Shown here: positions 34,488-50,713 of the stretch, piece by piece
Layout: the number at the start of each line of letters is the position of its first letter
Position numbering within the stretch: position 1 is the first letter of the stretch
Source of the DNA: Rhodococcus sp. IEGM 1381
GTDB taxonomy: Bacteria; Actinomycetota; Actinomycetes; Mycobacteriales; Mycobacteriaceae
DNA length: 64,000 nucleotides
Assembly: GCF_030056795.1 (NCBI RefSeq)
Contig: NZ_JASHKQ010000016.1
Coordinates: forward strand, 1 to 64,000
Reading direction: 5' to 3'
Translations under genes and position numbers: made by a program
Notes under the pieces: generated by a model
Told to the model about the DNA's origin: nothing
Databases searched by the model: none
What the model saw: the letters and a program-made list of their open reading frames with translations, nothing else

Positions 34488-35012
34488 TTACGAGGAACCA
34501 CCGAGATCGGCCGTGAGTGCGAACAGTCGCATGTCGCGGTCGGTCCGGGTCTCGTACTCGCCGTACACCTCGACCATCGCGTCGAACTGTCGGTAGATGC
34601 GGGCCTTCTCCTCGCCGGTGATTCGGGTGGCCGTCACCGGAATCTTCTTGCCGCCGATGGCCACCACGGCCTTCGGATCGGCGAGGAGGTTGGACGTCCA
34701 TGCCGGGTGATGTTGCTGACCGAAATTGGAGCCCACGACATAGATCTTGTCGGCCTCCCGGTAGTACAGCAGCGGGCTCGTCCTCGGCTTGCCGGATTTG
34801 CGGCCGGTGGTGGTCAGCAACACCACCGGTGCCGCGATGGGGCCGAGGACGGTGAACCGGCCGTCGGATTTGGTCAACAACCAGCGGTCGACGCCCGCAA
34901 GGTTCCTGATCACCCAGGAACCGGGCTTGGTCGACGCGAACTTGACGGCGGGATTGCGGATGAACGAGGTCTCGCTGCCCCAGCGAACATCCGGAAACGG
35001 TGATTCGGCCAT
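34488..35012 (-). CDS. Deazaflavin (F420)-dependent nitroreductase-family oxidoreductase
   Basis: The 174-residue protein belongs to the Ddn-like split-barrel family: VVLLTTTGRKSGKPRTSPLL (F420-contact region), KIYVVGSNFGQQHHPAWTSN and VVAIGGKKIPVTATRI. Members use F420H2 to reduce quinones, nitroimidazoles or other small molecules. Its stop codon abuts that of fgd, the F420H2 source; M. tuberculosis has no gene at this position between fgd1 and pta. Substrate unknown. Confidence 0.9.
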   Translation of the reverse strand: MAESPFPDVRWGSETSFIRNPAVKFASTKPGSWVIRNLAGVDRWLLTKSDGRFTVLGPIAAPVVLLTTTGRKSGKPRTSPLLYYREADKIYVVGSNFGQQHHPAWTSNLLADPKAVVAIGGKKIPVTATRITGEEKARIYRQFDAMVEVYGEYETRTDRDMRLFALTADLGGSS

Positions 35013-35076
35013 GGTTCATGGGACAACCCGACTGCACCCGGTGTCAACACCCCACCCCACTACTAGGCTAGCGACC

Positions 35077-37199
35077 ATGGCTGAGCCCACCAGTGCCGAG
35101 ACGGCCGGAATGTATCCCTCCAGCATCTATGTCGCGTCACCGGAAGGAGACTCCGGCAAATCCACCATTGCGTTGGGTGTGCTGCAGATGCTCGCCGCGA
35201 CGGCCGCCCGAGTAGGGGTGTTTCGGCCCATCGCTCGCTCCACGGACGAACCCGATTACATTCTGGAACTTCTCGTCGAGCACACCACCGCCGATCTGAC
35301 GTACGAGCAGTCGCTCGGCGTCACGTACGAGCAGGTGCACGCCGATCAGGATGCAGCGCTCAGTGAGATCGTCAATCGCTATCACGAGGTGGCCGCTCAG
35401 TGCGACGCCGTGGTGATCGTGGGCAGCGACTACACCGATGTCGGCAGCCCCAGTGAGCTCGGCTTCAACGCCCGGATCGCCGTCAACCTCGGTGCCCCGG
35501 TGCTGCTCGCACTGCGTGGATCCGACCGCACACCCGACGAGATCGCACAGTTGGCTGCCCTGTGCCAGGCCGAACTACGCCAGCATCACGCTCATCTGGC
35601 CGCGATCGTGGCAAATCGCTGTGCCCCCGACGATCTCGATGCGGTCACCGATGCGTTGGCCTCGGTTGGGGTGCCTGCCTGGAGCCTGCCGGAGATCCCC
35701 CTCCTCGTGGCCCCGACCATGGCCGAGCTGCTCGACGCTGTCGACGGCACTCTCTACAGTGGTGACTCATCGCTGCTGCAGCGAGAAGCGTTGCGGGTCA
35801 TGGTCGGTGGCATGACGGCCGAGCACATCCTCGAGCGCCTCACCGAAGGCGTCGTCGTCATCGCGCCTGCGGATCGATCGGACGTGCTGCTCGCATTGGT
35901 CAATGCCCATGAGGCCGAGGGCTTTCCGTCACTGGCCGGCATCATCATGAACGGCGGCATCGAGCCCCATCCGGCCATCGCACGTCTGGTGGCGGGACTC
36001 GGCCCCCGGCTGCCGATCCTCACCACCGACCTCGGCACGTTCGACACCGCCTCTGCCGCGGCGCAGACCCGAGGCCGCGTCGCGGTGGGATCGCAGCGCA
36101 AGGTCGACACCGCACTGGGGTTGATGGAACAGCGAGTGGACGCGAAAACCCTTCTGGGACGGCTCGACATCGCCATCCCCACCATCACGACGCCGCAGAT
36201 GTTCGAGTACCAGCTGATCCACCGGGCACGCGCCGACCGCAAGCACATCGTCCTCCCCGAGGGCGGCGACGATCGCATCCTTCGGGCTGCCGGCCGTCTG
36301 CTGCAGCGTCAGGTTGCAGACCTCACGATCCTCGGCGAGGAGGGTCCTGTTCGCCGACGTGCGTCGGAACTGGGTGTCGACCTCGACAAAGCCACTGTCC
36401 TCGATCCCAACAACTGCGAGTACACCGAGGACTTCGCGGCCGAATACACCGAACTGCGCAAGCACAAGGGCATGACGATCGAACGCGCCCGCGAGATCAT
36501 GGCCGACATCTCGTACTTCGGAACGATGATGGTGCACAAGGGAATCGCCGACGGCATGGTCTCGGGCGCAGCGCACACCACCGCGCACACCATCAAGCCG
36601 TCGTTCGAGATCATCAAGACCACCGAGGGAGTGTCGACGGTGTCGTCGATCTTCCTGATGTGCCTGTCCGATCGAGTACTCGCCTACGGTGACTGCGCCG
36701 TCGTGCCGGACCCGACGGCCGAGCAGCTCGCCGACATCGCGGTGTCCTCGGCGCAGACGGCGGCCCAGTTCGGCGTCGAGCCGCGGGTGGCCATGCTGTC
36801 CTACTCCACCGGAGAATCCGGTTCCGGAGCCGATGTGGACAAGGTCCGACAGGCCACTGCGATTGTGCGCGAACGAAATCCGGAACTCCTCGTAGAAGGT
36901 CCGATCCAGTACGACGCGGCGATCGAGCCGTCCGTCGCCGCGTCGAAGCTGCCCGACTCCGAGGTGGCCGGCCGCGCCACGGTATTCATCTTCCCGGACC
37001 TCAACACCGGTAACAACACCTACAAGGCCGTCCAGCGCAGCGCCGGTGCGGTTGCCGTCGGACCCGTTCTGCAGGGCCTACGCAAGCCCGTCAACGATCT
37101 CTCGCGCGGTGCGCTGGTCGAGGACATCGTCAACACCGTTGCCATCACGGCTATTCAGGCACAAGGTATTGCCAACGCAGCCAAGGAGAGCAGCGAATC

Positions 37200-37203
<4 letters not shown>
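35077..37203 (+). CDS. pta: Phosphate acetyltransferase
   Basis: The 708-residue long-form Pta interconverts acetyl-CoA and acetyl phosphate. It has an N-terminal BioD-like P-loop domain ([20 protein letters not shown]), a central DRTGG domain (about 210-340) and the C-terminal catalytic domain (from about 370: [40 protein letters not shown]). I start at ATG 35077; the open frame further upstream is antisense to the nitroreductase gene. It overlaps ackA by 4 nt. Confidence 0.95.
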
Positions 37204-41812
<4,609 letters not shown>

Positions 41813-41816
<4 letters not shown>

Positions 41817-43171
41817 AGGTACTCACGCAGCCTCGGGAACAGGCCGACACCGAACGCCACCGAGGCGACGACGGTGAGCACGTACGCGCCGTTGGACAAG
41901 CCCGACAACACGCCGACGGAGCGGTCGATGTTGGACCGTAGTTCGGCTCGCGCATTCTCTATTCCGTCGACCAGAACACTGTCCAATGCGGTGAAGGCGG
42001 CGGCCGAATCGGATTCTGCTGTTCCGGTGGCGATGGCGACCGCGCCGTTGAAGTCGCCGACTTCGAGGGCGGAATCGATTCGCGCATGCGAGCCGGACCA
42101 CGTGTTCAGCGCGTCGATCACCGCGGTATCACCCTGAAACATCTCCGACATGCGAGAGACGTTGGCGTCGAACGACTGTCCGTAATCCTGACTGCCGCCG
42201 CGGCGCGCCAGATCGAGGGTCTCGTCCGCTCTGGCCTGTTGAGCCATGATGAAACCCGTCGTGTACGACTTCAGCGGAGTGACGCCGCGATCGAGCGCGC
42301 GGTCGGTAGCGATCGAGGAGATCAGCCCCACCACCAGCATCCAGCCGAGCAGGCCGACGACAGCGGCTGTGGCACCGAGGAATCCGACGTTCAACGTTCG
42401 ACGCGTCGTTCGCGAGAGGTACCACTGAGCCAGGCCGGTCATCATCAGCAGGAACACCACCGACCCGATCGCGAAGTACGGCGGGCTGGTGAACCGTTCC
42501 TGATCGGCGGACACCCGTGATGCCTGCTCGGTGTACAACTTCTCGGCCAGCGGCAGCAGACTCGTCTGCATCATGGTCGAGGCCTCACCGAGATACGCCG
42601 CCCCCACCGGGTTCCCGCTCCGGTTGTTGGCTCTGGCCGTCTCGACCAGACCGCTGTACACCGGTAGTCCGGCGGCGATCTGCGTCAGCACCGCGCTGGT
42701 GGCCTCGTCGTTCTCGGTCACTCCGGCCGAGGCTGCGATCAGTTCGGACGACGCCTCGCCGAGCGCCTGCGAGTAACGCTCGCGTACCTGTGCCGGTTCG
42801 AGACCGCCGGCGATGAACGCGGTTGCGGCAGCGGAATCGGCCACCGACAGTGCCCCGTACAGATTCTGCGCCGAGTTCGCGAACGGTTCGGTCCGCACCA
42901 GCAGCGTGCCCAAGGTGTCCACCCGCTCGGTGACGGCCGTGGACGCGAGATTTCCGACCGTCAACGCCAACACCACCAGCGCGGTTCCCATCGCGACCAA
43001 CCGCGCAGGCGTCGAACGCATCGTGTAGCGAACCGGTGGCTTGCCGGCAACGGCACCGACGGGAGTGGCCGTTGTCGGAGGCACGGCAGCGGAGGGGGTA
43101 ATGCCGGCCGCGATCACGTCACCGAGCATATAAGCAGGCGGACCGTACTGCAGCCAGTACAGCACAGTCAC
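41813..43171 (-). CDS. glnX: GlnX-type transmembrane signalling protein
   Basis: The 452-residue protein has about four membrane helices: ARLVAMGTALVVLALTVGNL near residue 55, FAIGSVVFLLMMTGLAQWYL and VGFLGATAAVVGLLGWMLVV in the middle, and GAYVLTVVASVAFGVGLF at the end. Large helical outer loops separate them, as in M. tuberculosis Rv0412c. It likely couples GlnH ligand binding to PknG. GTG 43171 is used; ATG 43129 is an alternative that drops 14 residues. Gene order glnX-glnH-pknG is conserved. Confidence 0.88.
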
Positions 43172-43203
43172 TACCGGCGGACGATTCCCCTAGGGTGGTG
43201 AGC

Positions 43204-44055
43204 ATGCGAGGTGACGGGGACGGGTGGGTCATCGGTGACGACGGTTCTCGGCACTGGGGAAAGCACGGGGCCGCCGGACTGTTGCTCCGCGCACCGTCGA
43301 ACACCGGAGAACCACTCGTACTGCTACAGCACCGCGCACTGTGGAGCCACCAGGGCGGAACGTGGGCGCTGCCCGGCGGGGCCCGTGACTCTCACGAAAG
43401 CACGGAGCACGCGGCCGTACGCGAGGCCCACGAGGAAGCCGGTATCGCTGCCGAACAGTTGTGCGTTCGGAGCGAACGGATCACTGCGAGCGTCGCGAGC
43501 GGTTGGTCGTACACCACCGTCGTCGCCGATACCGATCATCCACTGACCACCGTGCCCAACGGCGAGAGCACCGAACTGCGCTGGGTACCGGAATCGACCG
43601 TTGCCGACCTCCCGTTGCACCCGGGGTTCGCGTCGAGCTGGTCGGCGCTGCGCACCGTGCCGCTCCGGGTACTGCTGGACACCGCCAACGTGCTCGGTTC
43701 ACGACCGAACGGCTGGTGGAAGGACCGCGCCGGATCGACCGGCGCACTGCTCACCTCGCTCGCCGAGACGCTGCCACGCACCGTCGAACTGCCCAGCGGC
43801 CAGTACGGCTGGCTCACCCGCATCGAAGCCGTCCTCGAAGGCCAGGCACGCGACGCAGTGGTGAACGACCCACGCACCCGGACGATTCTCGCCGCCGGCA
43901 GCGGCGACGACACCTTGGCCGATCAGGCCCAACTCGACGGAGATCTGACGGCGCTGGTCACCGCCGACCGCGGACTGCGCGACCGGCTACCCGAGTCGGT
44001 GCAGGTGTTGACGCCGTCGACCGTCCTCGGCTGGTTGTACAGAACTGGGTTGTAG
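43204..44055 (+). CDS. mutT3: NUDIX hydrolase, MutT3-like
   Basis: The 283-residue protein (ATG 43204; GTG 43195 also possible) has a full Nudix box, GGARDSHESTEHAAVREAHE followed by EAGIA, inside a pyrophosphohydrolase fold. A C-terminal extension (about 165-283, LDTANVLGSRPNGWWKDRAG) resembles an NYN/PIN-like nuclease domain and is common in the MutT3 group of this position. MutT-type enzymes clear oxidised nucleotides. It is divergent from glnX, with only about 32 bp between starts. Confidence 0.87.
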   Translation: MRGDGDGWVIGDDGSRHWGKHGAAGLLLRAPSNTGEPLVLLQHRALWSHQGGTWALPGGARDSHESTEHAAVREAHEEAGIAAEQLCVRSERITASVASGWSYTTVVADTDHPLTTVPNGESTELRWVPESTVADLPLHPGFASSWSALRTVPLRVLLDTANVLGSRPNGWWKDRAGSTGALLTSLAETLPRTVELPSGQYGWLTRIEAVLEGQARDAVVNDPRTRTILAAGSGDDTLADQAQLDGDLTALVTADRGLRDRLPESVQVLTPSTVLGWLYRTGL

Positions 44056-44128
44056 AGAATCTGGCGCTCGACGGCTGCTGGGTTCTGCTCACATGCAGCA
44101 CACCGGGTACGTCCGTACCGTCGAGTAG

Positions 44129-45220
44129 GTGCGTGACAAGTGGCGGTGGCTGGCGGTGGTGCTCGGCATCGCCGTGCTCGTCGCAACCCCCTCGGTGATC
44201 GAGCGCTGGCCCGTCGCCGCGTCGAACATCGCCGCGGCCGAACTGCTCTCCCGAGTCCAGTCCTCCACCGCGACGCCGTACTCGGGCTACGCCCAGGCGG
44301 TCGGCGGTGTCACTCTGCCCGTGACCGACGGACTCGGCGGCCTTCCGGATCTGCTGGGCGACACCACGACCCTGCGCGCCTGGTACCGCAGCCCGGACAG
44401 CTGGCGCGTCGACACCGTGCGCCTCGCCGGTGAGCGCGGTCTCTATCGCAGTCCGGCTCGGCTGTGGAGTTGGGACTACGAACAGAACACGGCGGTGGTG
44501 ACACCTGTACCCGAGCCGAACCTGCGCCTACCTCGCGAAGCCGACCTGCTGCCCCCGGAGCTCGGGCAGCGGTTGCTCAGCGAAGCGAGCGCCGATGAGG
44601 TCACCCGGCTGCCGGATCGCCGAATCGCCGGTCGGGACGCCCCTGGCCTCCGGCTGATCCCCAGCGAGCCGCAGAGCACCGTCACCGAGGTCGACGTGTG
44701 GGTCGACCCCGACAGTGGGTTGCCGCTGCAGGTCGACGTGCTGGGCGACGGGGCTACTCGCCCTATCGTCAGCACCGCGTTCCTCGACTTCTCCTCCAGG
44801 ACCCCCGACGCCGACACCGTCCGTTTCGTCCCACCGCCGGGAACCGATGTGCAGCAGCAGGACGGGCTCGACATCGCCTCGTTTGCCGACGGGATCGACT
44901 CCGCCCGTCTTCCGGCAACTCTGTCCGGACTCGACCTGATGGACCGCGGCGGCCAAGGTGCGGTGGGAATCTACGGCCGCGGAGTGACCGAGTTGATCGC
45001 CGCTCCGCTGCCGCGCCGCGCTGCGCGCGGGCTCGTCGACCAGCTGCGGGAAGCCCCGGGCGCAGTCGTCACCGGCAACAGCGTCGCGCTGTCGATCGGG
45101 CCGCTCAACGTCCTGATCACCGAGCCCACCGCCGACCGGCGTCGCTACCTGCTCTCCGGCACCGTCACCGCAGAAACCCTGGCCACCGCCGCCCAGCAGC
45201 TCGAAGGAGCAGCCACATGA
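44129..45220 (+). CDS. Membrane-anchored LolA/RseB-like extracytoplasmic protein
   Basis: The 363-residue product has one N-terminal membrane segment (WLAVVLGIAVLVATPSVIER) and an outer domain with the beta-sheet pattern of LolA/MucB-RseB proteins (YSGYAQAVGGVTLPVTDGLG, LRAWYRSPDSWRVDTVRLAG, VDVWVDPDSGLPLQVDVLGD). It overlaps the ABC ATPase gene by 4 nt, so it probably works with that exporter, perhaps as a lipid- or peptide-handling partner. GTG start. Confidence 0.75.
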   Translation: MRDKWRWLAVVLGIAVLVATPSVIERWPVAASNIAAAELLSRVQSSTATPYSGYAQAVGGVTLPVTDGLGGLPDLLGDTTTLRAWYRSPDSWRVDTVRLAGERGLYRSPARLWSWDYEQNTAVVTPVPEPNLRLPREADLLPPELGQRLLSEASADEVTRLPDRRIAGRDAPGLRLIPSEPQSTVTEVDVWVDPDSGLPLQVDVLGDGATRPIVSTAFLDFSSRTPDADTVRFVPPPGTDVQQQDGLDIASFADGIDSARLPATLSGLDLMDRGGQGAVGIYGRGVTELIAAPLPRRAARGLVDQLREAPGAVVTGNSVALSIGPLNVLITEPTADRRRYLLSGTVTAETLATAAQQLEGAAT

Positions 45221-46158
45221 TCCGCACGACCGGCCTGACCAAGAGCTACGGATCGGTGCGAGCAGTCGACGGCGTCGACCTCGACGTGCGCGCCGGAGAC
45301 ATCTACGGCTTCGTCGGTGCCAACGGCTCCGGCAAGACGACGACAGTGCGGATGCTGCTCGGCCTGGTCCTGGCCACCTCCGGGCAGATGCAGGTGCTGG
45401 GCGAGGAGATGCCGCGGCGACGCAGGAGCGTGCTGCCGCGGGTGGGGGCCCTGATCGAGAACCCCGCCGCCTACCCCAACCTCTCCGGACGCCGGAACCT
45501 CACGCTGCTCGACGCGGCCGGGCCGGGTGGTTCCCGGCGCACCCGGACCGCCCGCGTCGGCGAGGCCCTCGAGCAGGTAGGGCTCGCCGGGGTGGGACGC
45601 AGGCCGGTCAAGCAGTACTCGCTCGGTATGCGGCAGCGCCTCGGCTTGGCCGCGGCGCTGATGCGCACCCCCGAGCTGCTGATACTCGACGAGCCGACCA
45701 ACGGTCTCGACCCACAGGGAATCCTCGAGATTCGAGAGTTGCTCCTGGGCCTGCATGCGAAGGGCACCACGGTGTTCCTCTCCAGCCACCTGCTGGCCGA
45801 GGTGGAGCAACTGTGCGACCGAGTGGGAGTGCTCGATCGGGGTCGCCTCGTTCTGCAGGATCAGCTCTCCGCGTTCCAGCAGCCCACCGGCCGAGTGCTC
45901 GTGGGCACCCCGGATCCGGCTGAGGCCGTCACCGTGCTCTCCGGAGTCCAGAACGCCACCGTGCTCCACCGTGAAGGGCAGCAGCTCGTGATCGAACACC
46001 CCGACTCGGCCCTGCTCAATCGACTGCTCGTCGAAGGTGGGGTGCGGGTGAGCGAGCTGGCGACGCAGCAGATGAGTCTGGAGCAGTCCGTGCTCGCCGT
46101 CACCGGCAGCAGCGCCGACCGAGTCGAAGGTCCCGTTCGGAAGAAGGTGACCGCATGA
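45217..46158 (+). CDS. ABC-2 type transporter ATPase
   Basis: The 313-residue protein has Walker A GANGSGKTT, signature YSLGMRQRLGLA, Walker B LLILDEPTNGLD and the switch His (FLSSH). The C-terminal DUF4162-like tail is usual for exporter ATPases of the drug/bacteriocin type. AAGGAG lies 8 nt upstream of the ATG. It forms a three-gene unit with the LolA-like protein and the permease. Confidence 0.9.
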   Translation: MIRTTGLTKSYGSVRAVDGVDLDVRAGDIYGFVGANGSGKTTTVRMLLGLVLATSGQMQVLGEEMPRRRRSVLPRVGALIENPAAYPNLSGRRNLTLLDAAGPGGSRRTRTARVGEALEQVGLAGVGRRPVKQYSLGMRQRLGLAAALMRTPELLILDEPTNGLDPQGILEIRELLLGLHAKGTTVFLSSHLLAEVEQLCDRVGVLDRGRLVLQDQLSAFQQPTGRVLVGTPDPAEAVTVLSGVQNATVLHREGQQLVIEHPDSALLNRLLVEGGVRVSELATQQMSLEQSVLAVTGSSADRVEGPVRKKVTA

Positions 46159-46967
46159 TCGGCGTCGAGTTGCGCGCGATGCTGAGTCGACCCCGCACCT
46201 GGGTCGTCATCCTTCTGCTCAACCTGTTGCCCACCATCGTCGCGGGCCTGTTGGCACTCACCGACATCGGTCCGCGGCCCGGCGAAGGCCCTGCCTTCCT
46301 GTCTGCAGTGACCACCAACGGCCAGCTCTTCCCGCTCGCCGCGCTCGCCATCGTGCTGCCGTTGTTCCTGCCCGTCGCGGTGTCGGTCATCGCCGGCGAT
46401 GCCGTTGCCGGGGAGGCCCAGGCCGGCACCCTGCGCTACCTGCTGGCCCGCCCGGTGGGACGGACCAAGCTGCTGGTGGCGAAGCTGATCTCGGTGGCCG
46501 CCTTCGTACTGCTGGCCGTGGTCATCGTGGCCGCCGTCGCGTATTTCGTCGGTACGACGCTGTTCGACACCACGTCGTTGGCCGGCGTCTCCAGCGTGTC
46601 CGGCACGGTGTTGACCGATCAACAGGTCGCCGTACGCACCGTCATCGCTGTGCTCTACGTGACGCTGTCCATGCTCGGAGTCGCTGCCATGGGGTTGTTT
46701 CTCTCGACCCTGACCGACTCCCCGCTCGCCGCGACGCTGGGCGCGTTGGCCTTCCTCATCGCCAGCTCGTTGCTGCTGACCCTTGACGCGGCCGACGCCC
46801 TCGCGCCGTACCTGCCGACGCGGTATTGGCTGGCTTTCGTCGATCTGTTCCGCGATCCGGTGCCGATGCGCGACCTGGTCCGCGGCGTCGGTCTGCAGGC
46901 CGTCTACGTTTTCGTACTTCTCGGTGCGGCATGGGCGAACTTCACGACCAAGGACATCACCAGCTGA
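46155..46967 (+). CDS. ABC-2 type transporter permease
   Basis: The 270-residue membrane protein has six hydrophobic segments and the ABC-2 features VSVIAGDAVAGEAQAGTLRY and LLARPVGRTKLLVAKLISV after the second helix. It pairs with the preceding ATPase (ATGA overlap). Exported substrate unknown. It converges on the esterase gene with 17 nt between stops. Confidence 0.88.
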   Translation: MIGVELRAMLSRPRTWVVILLLNLLPTIVAGLLALTDIGPRPGEGPAFLSAVTTNGQLFPLAALAIVLPLFLPVAVSVIAGDAVAGEAQAGTLRYLLARPVGRTKLLVAKLISVAAFVLLAVVIVAAVAYFVGTTLFDTTSLAGVSSVSGTVLTDQQVAVRTVIAVLYVTLSMLGVAAMGLFLSTLTDSPLAATLGALAFLIASSLLLTLDAADALAPYLPTRYWLAFVDLFRDPVPMRDLVRGVGLQAVYVFVLLGAAWANFTTKDITS

Positions 46968-46984
46968 GAGTTAGCTGCCGGCCC

Positions 46985-47794
46985 TCACTCGCGCAGCCGC
47001 GCACAATCACCTGCACCGAGTGGCACGGTGGAGTTGCCGTCCAGCTGGGCGGAGACCATCGCGGCGACCAGAGGATCACGGGGCAAGTTTCCGTGATCGA
47101 CGGTGGAGTCCGCACACACGCTCTGGACGGGGATGTCGATCGCCCCGTCGAGTTCGGCCGAGGTAGGCGGGGTCACCACCTGATCCACGTCGGTCCAGAT
47201 CGACACCCACTGCGGCCCCTCGGGGGTCTCGTCGCCGGAGTTCAGGGCGGCGAGCACGGAGCTGTCCGGGGCGAGCTGCTGACAGGCCGTCGGGCACTGG
47301 TCGGGTAGTACCTGGGCAGCCAGCCCCGCCACCTGGGTGCCGTGGTGCGGGGAGCCGAGAGTCACGATGCGCCGGGCTTGCTCGGTGCCGCCCAGGTCGG
47401 CTGCCCAGATCCGGGCCACCACCCCGCCGGCGGAATACCCCACGACGTCGACCGAGGTTGCTCCCGTCCGAGTCAGAGCTGCGTCGGCGGCGTCACGCAA
47501 GGTGCCCGCCTGCGCGGTCAGATCGCCGACACCACCGTCCGGCAGGGCCACCACGGTGGCGTCGCGACCGTCTTCCCGCAGCCCGGCTGCGAGTACGTCG
47601 AGCGCATCGGTGGAACCGCCGAAACCGGGGACCAGCAGCACCGGACCGGGCACCGACTGGTCGACGCTGGCAACGGGGTCATCGGTACGGAGCGACGTCG
47701 CAACAACCGCTGCGACCGCGACGACCCCGACCGCAACCAGGACGAGGAGAGCGAGGACGAACCGGCGACGGGCCGGGGCGAGGGAGGAGAACAC
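46985..47794 (-). CDS. Membrane-anchored alpha/beta-hydrolase (lipase-like)
   Basis: I start at GTG 47794, giving 269 residues: a basic N-terminus, one membrane helix (FVLALLVLVAVGVVAVAAVV) and an outer alpha/beta-hydrolase domain. The oxyanion region is VLLVPGFGGSTDAL; the nucleophile elbow GYSAG holds the catalytic Ser, and RRIVTLGSPHHGTQ is typical of secreted lipases/PGAP1-like esterases. The longer open frame to 47905 would overlap thiE. The C-terminal His is likely in DHGNLPRDP. Substrate unknown. Confidence 0.85.
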   Translation of the reverse strand: MFSSLAPARRRFVLALLVLVAVGVVAVAAVVATSLRTDDPVASVDQSVPGPVLLVPGFGGSTDALDVLAAGLREDGRDATVVALPDGGVGDLTAQAGTLRDAADAALTRTGATSVDVVGYSAGGVVARIWAADLGGTEQARRIVTLGSPHHGTQVAGLAAQVLPDQCPTACQQLAPDSSVLAALNSGDETPEGPQWVSIWTDVDQVVTPPTSAELDGAIDIPVQSVCADSTVDHGNLPRDPLVAAMVSAQLDGNSTVPLGAGDCARLRE

Positions 47795-47813
47795 TCCGTC
47801 CAGTGTGCCCCGG

Positions 47814-48506
47814 CTAGGCCTGCAGAGCCTGGACCAGCGCGCGAGCGGCCGCCTGTGGGTCACGGGCCTCGGTGATGGCGCGGACCACCACGATGCGGTC
47901 GGCACCGGCTGCCCGAACTTGATCCACGTTGGTGGCGTCGACTCCGCCGATCGCGAACCACGGCCGCTCCGGCGACGCGTCCGCGGTGGCCCGCAGAGTC
48001 TCGAGCCCAGCGGCAGATCTGTTGGGCTTGGTGGGCGTAGGCCAGACCGGCCCGACGGCGAAGTAGTCGACGCCGTCCTCGATCGCGGCGAGCGAGGACT
48101 GGGCCCGGTTCTGCGTCGAGCGGCCGATCACCACGTCCGGACCGAGGATCTGGCGGGCGTAGTGCACGGGCAGATCGCCCTGACCGAGATGCAGCACGTC
48201 CGCACCGGAGGCCAGCGCCAGGTCCGCGCGGTCGTTGACCGCCAGCAGTGCACCGTGACGCTTGGTCGCGCCGAGCAGAATCGCCAGTGCAGCGAGCTCG
48301 TCCTTGGCCTCGAGCGGCCCGAACTGGCGCTCACCGGCAGAGTTCTTGTCGCGCAGCTGAATGATGTCGACGCCACCGGACAGCGCGGCCTCGGCGAACT
48401 GCGCGAGATCGCCCTTGTCGCGCCTGGCATCGGTACACAGGTACAGGCGAGCGGACGCAAGACGCTCACGGGGAGTCTGGTTGCGGGCGGTCTGAGATGG
48501 ATGCAC
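47814..48506 (-). CDS. thiE: Thiamin-phosphate synthase
   Basis: The 230-residue TIM-barrel enzyme joins HMP-pyrophosphate and thiazole phosphate. Motifs: [49 protein letters not shown] and [23 protein letters not shown] 48506 is chosen because the frame further upstream runs into the divergent riboswitch. It is divergent from thiO; the TPP riboswitch covers only the thiO side. Confidence 0.93.
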   Translation of the reverse strand: MHPSQTARNQTPRERLASARLYLCTDARRDKGDLAQFAEAALSGGVDIIQLRDKNSAGERQFGPLEAKDELAALAILLGATKRHGALLAVNDRADLALASGADVLHLGQGDLPVHYARQILGPDVVIGRSTQNRAQSSLAAIEDGVDYFAVGPVWPTPTKPNRSAAGLETLRATADASPERPWFAIGGVDATNVDQVRAAGADRIVVVRAITEARDPQAAARALVQALQA

Positions 48507-48565
48507 AAAGCGAACTGTATTCTCATGGTGGCCGCTGCCGACGACGGAGTGGCCGAGATATCGCG

Positions 48566-48655
48566 GGAGTCCCGAGGATCGTGGGGCTGAGAGTGGGTTC
48601 GCCGCCCTTACCGTCAATACCTGAACCCGATCATGCGGGCGCAGGGAGTGAGGAC
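48566..48655 (+). promoter_or_regulatory. TPP riboswitch (THI box)
   Basis: The element has the conserved GGGGCTGAGAG (48584-48593), ACCTGAACCCGATC (about 48620-48632), TGCGGGCGCAGGGAGTG and the P1 closure GTCC/GGAC (48569-48572 with 48652-48655). This is the thiamin pyrophosphate aptamer. Its 3' end, GGGAGTGAGGAC, doubles as the ribosome binding region of thiO, so TPP binding should block translation initiation of the thiO-thiS-thiG unit. Confidence 0.9.
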
Positions 48656-49728
48656 GTGAATCGCGTGCACATCGTCGTTATCGGCGGAGGCGTCATCGGG
48701 CTGTCGACGGCGCTGCGCCTGAGCCAGGACGGCCACCGGGTCGTCGTTCACGATCCAGCTCTGGGTAAGGGCGCGTCCTGGGTGGCCGGCGGCATGCTGG
48801 CACCGCTGTCCGAGGGGTGGCCGGGCGAACACGAACTCCTGCATCTCGGTGCTGCATCGCTGGCGCGGTGGCCGGACTTTGCCCGACGCCTCCCCGGCCC
48901 GTCCGTGTTCTCCGCGACCGGATCGGTGACCGTCGCCCTCGACTCCGCCGATGCCGCCGACTTGCGGACCGTGGCCGAGTGGGTGGGCGAACAGGGACAC
49001 GAACTGGAGATCCTCGGTCGCGCACAGCTGCGTGAGCTCGAACCTGCTCTGGCGCAGAACATTCGACTCGGCTTGCTGGCACCGACCGAGCTGTCCGTCG
49101 ACAATCGGGCACTGGTCGCCGCGCTCGAGCAGGGGTGCATCGATGCCGGGGTGGAGTTCTCCACAGAATCGGTCGACACCATCCCCGACGCCGATCAGGT
49201 GGTCCTGGCCGCCGGGGCGCAGTCGGCCGCGCTGTGGCCCACACTGCCCGTCCGGCCGGTCAAGGGCGAAATCCTGCGGCTGCGTCGTCGACCGAGCGCC
49301 GCGCCCCCGCCGCACCGCACGGTTCGCGGAACCGTCCACGGACGGGCGATCTACCTGGTGCCACGCGGCGACGGATTGGTCGTCGGCGCAACACAATACG
49401 AATCCGGGCAGGACACCCAGGTGACCGTCGCCGGGGTACGAGACCTGATAGCCGACGCCGAACGGCTCATGCCGAGTATCGGCGAATACGAGCTGTACGA
49501 AACAGCCGCCGGATTGCGGCCCATGAGCCCGGACGGACTACCGATCATCGGCAGACTCTCCGACAACGTGATCGTCGCTACCGGCCACGGCCGCAATGGC
49601 ATCCTGCTCGCCCCCATCACCGCCGATGCGGTAGCCGCGCTGATTACCGGCGAAGAGATCTCCGAGGCGAAAGCCGCCACTCCTGAACGCTTTTTGCACA
49701 TTCACAACCCGCAGATCGAAAGGACACC

Positions 49729-49732
<4 letters not shown>
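48656..49732 (+). CDS. thiO: Glycine oxidase ThiO
   Basis: The 358-residue FAD enzyme makes dehydroglycine for the thiazole ring. N-terminal [20 protein letters not shown] holds the dinucleotide motif; [12 protein letters not shown] and the C-terminal [11 protein letters not shown] are family blocks. GTG 48656 directly follows the riboswitch; GTG 48665 is an alternative. It overlaps thiS by 4 nt. Confidence 0.92.
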
Positions 49733-50713
<981 letters not shown>

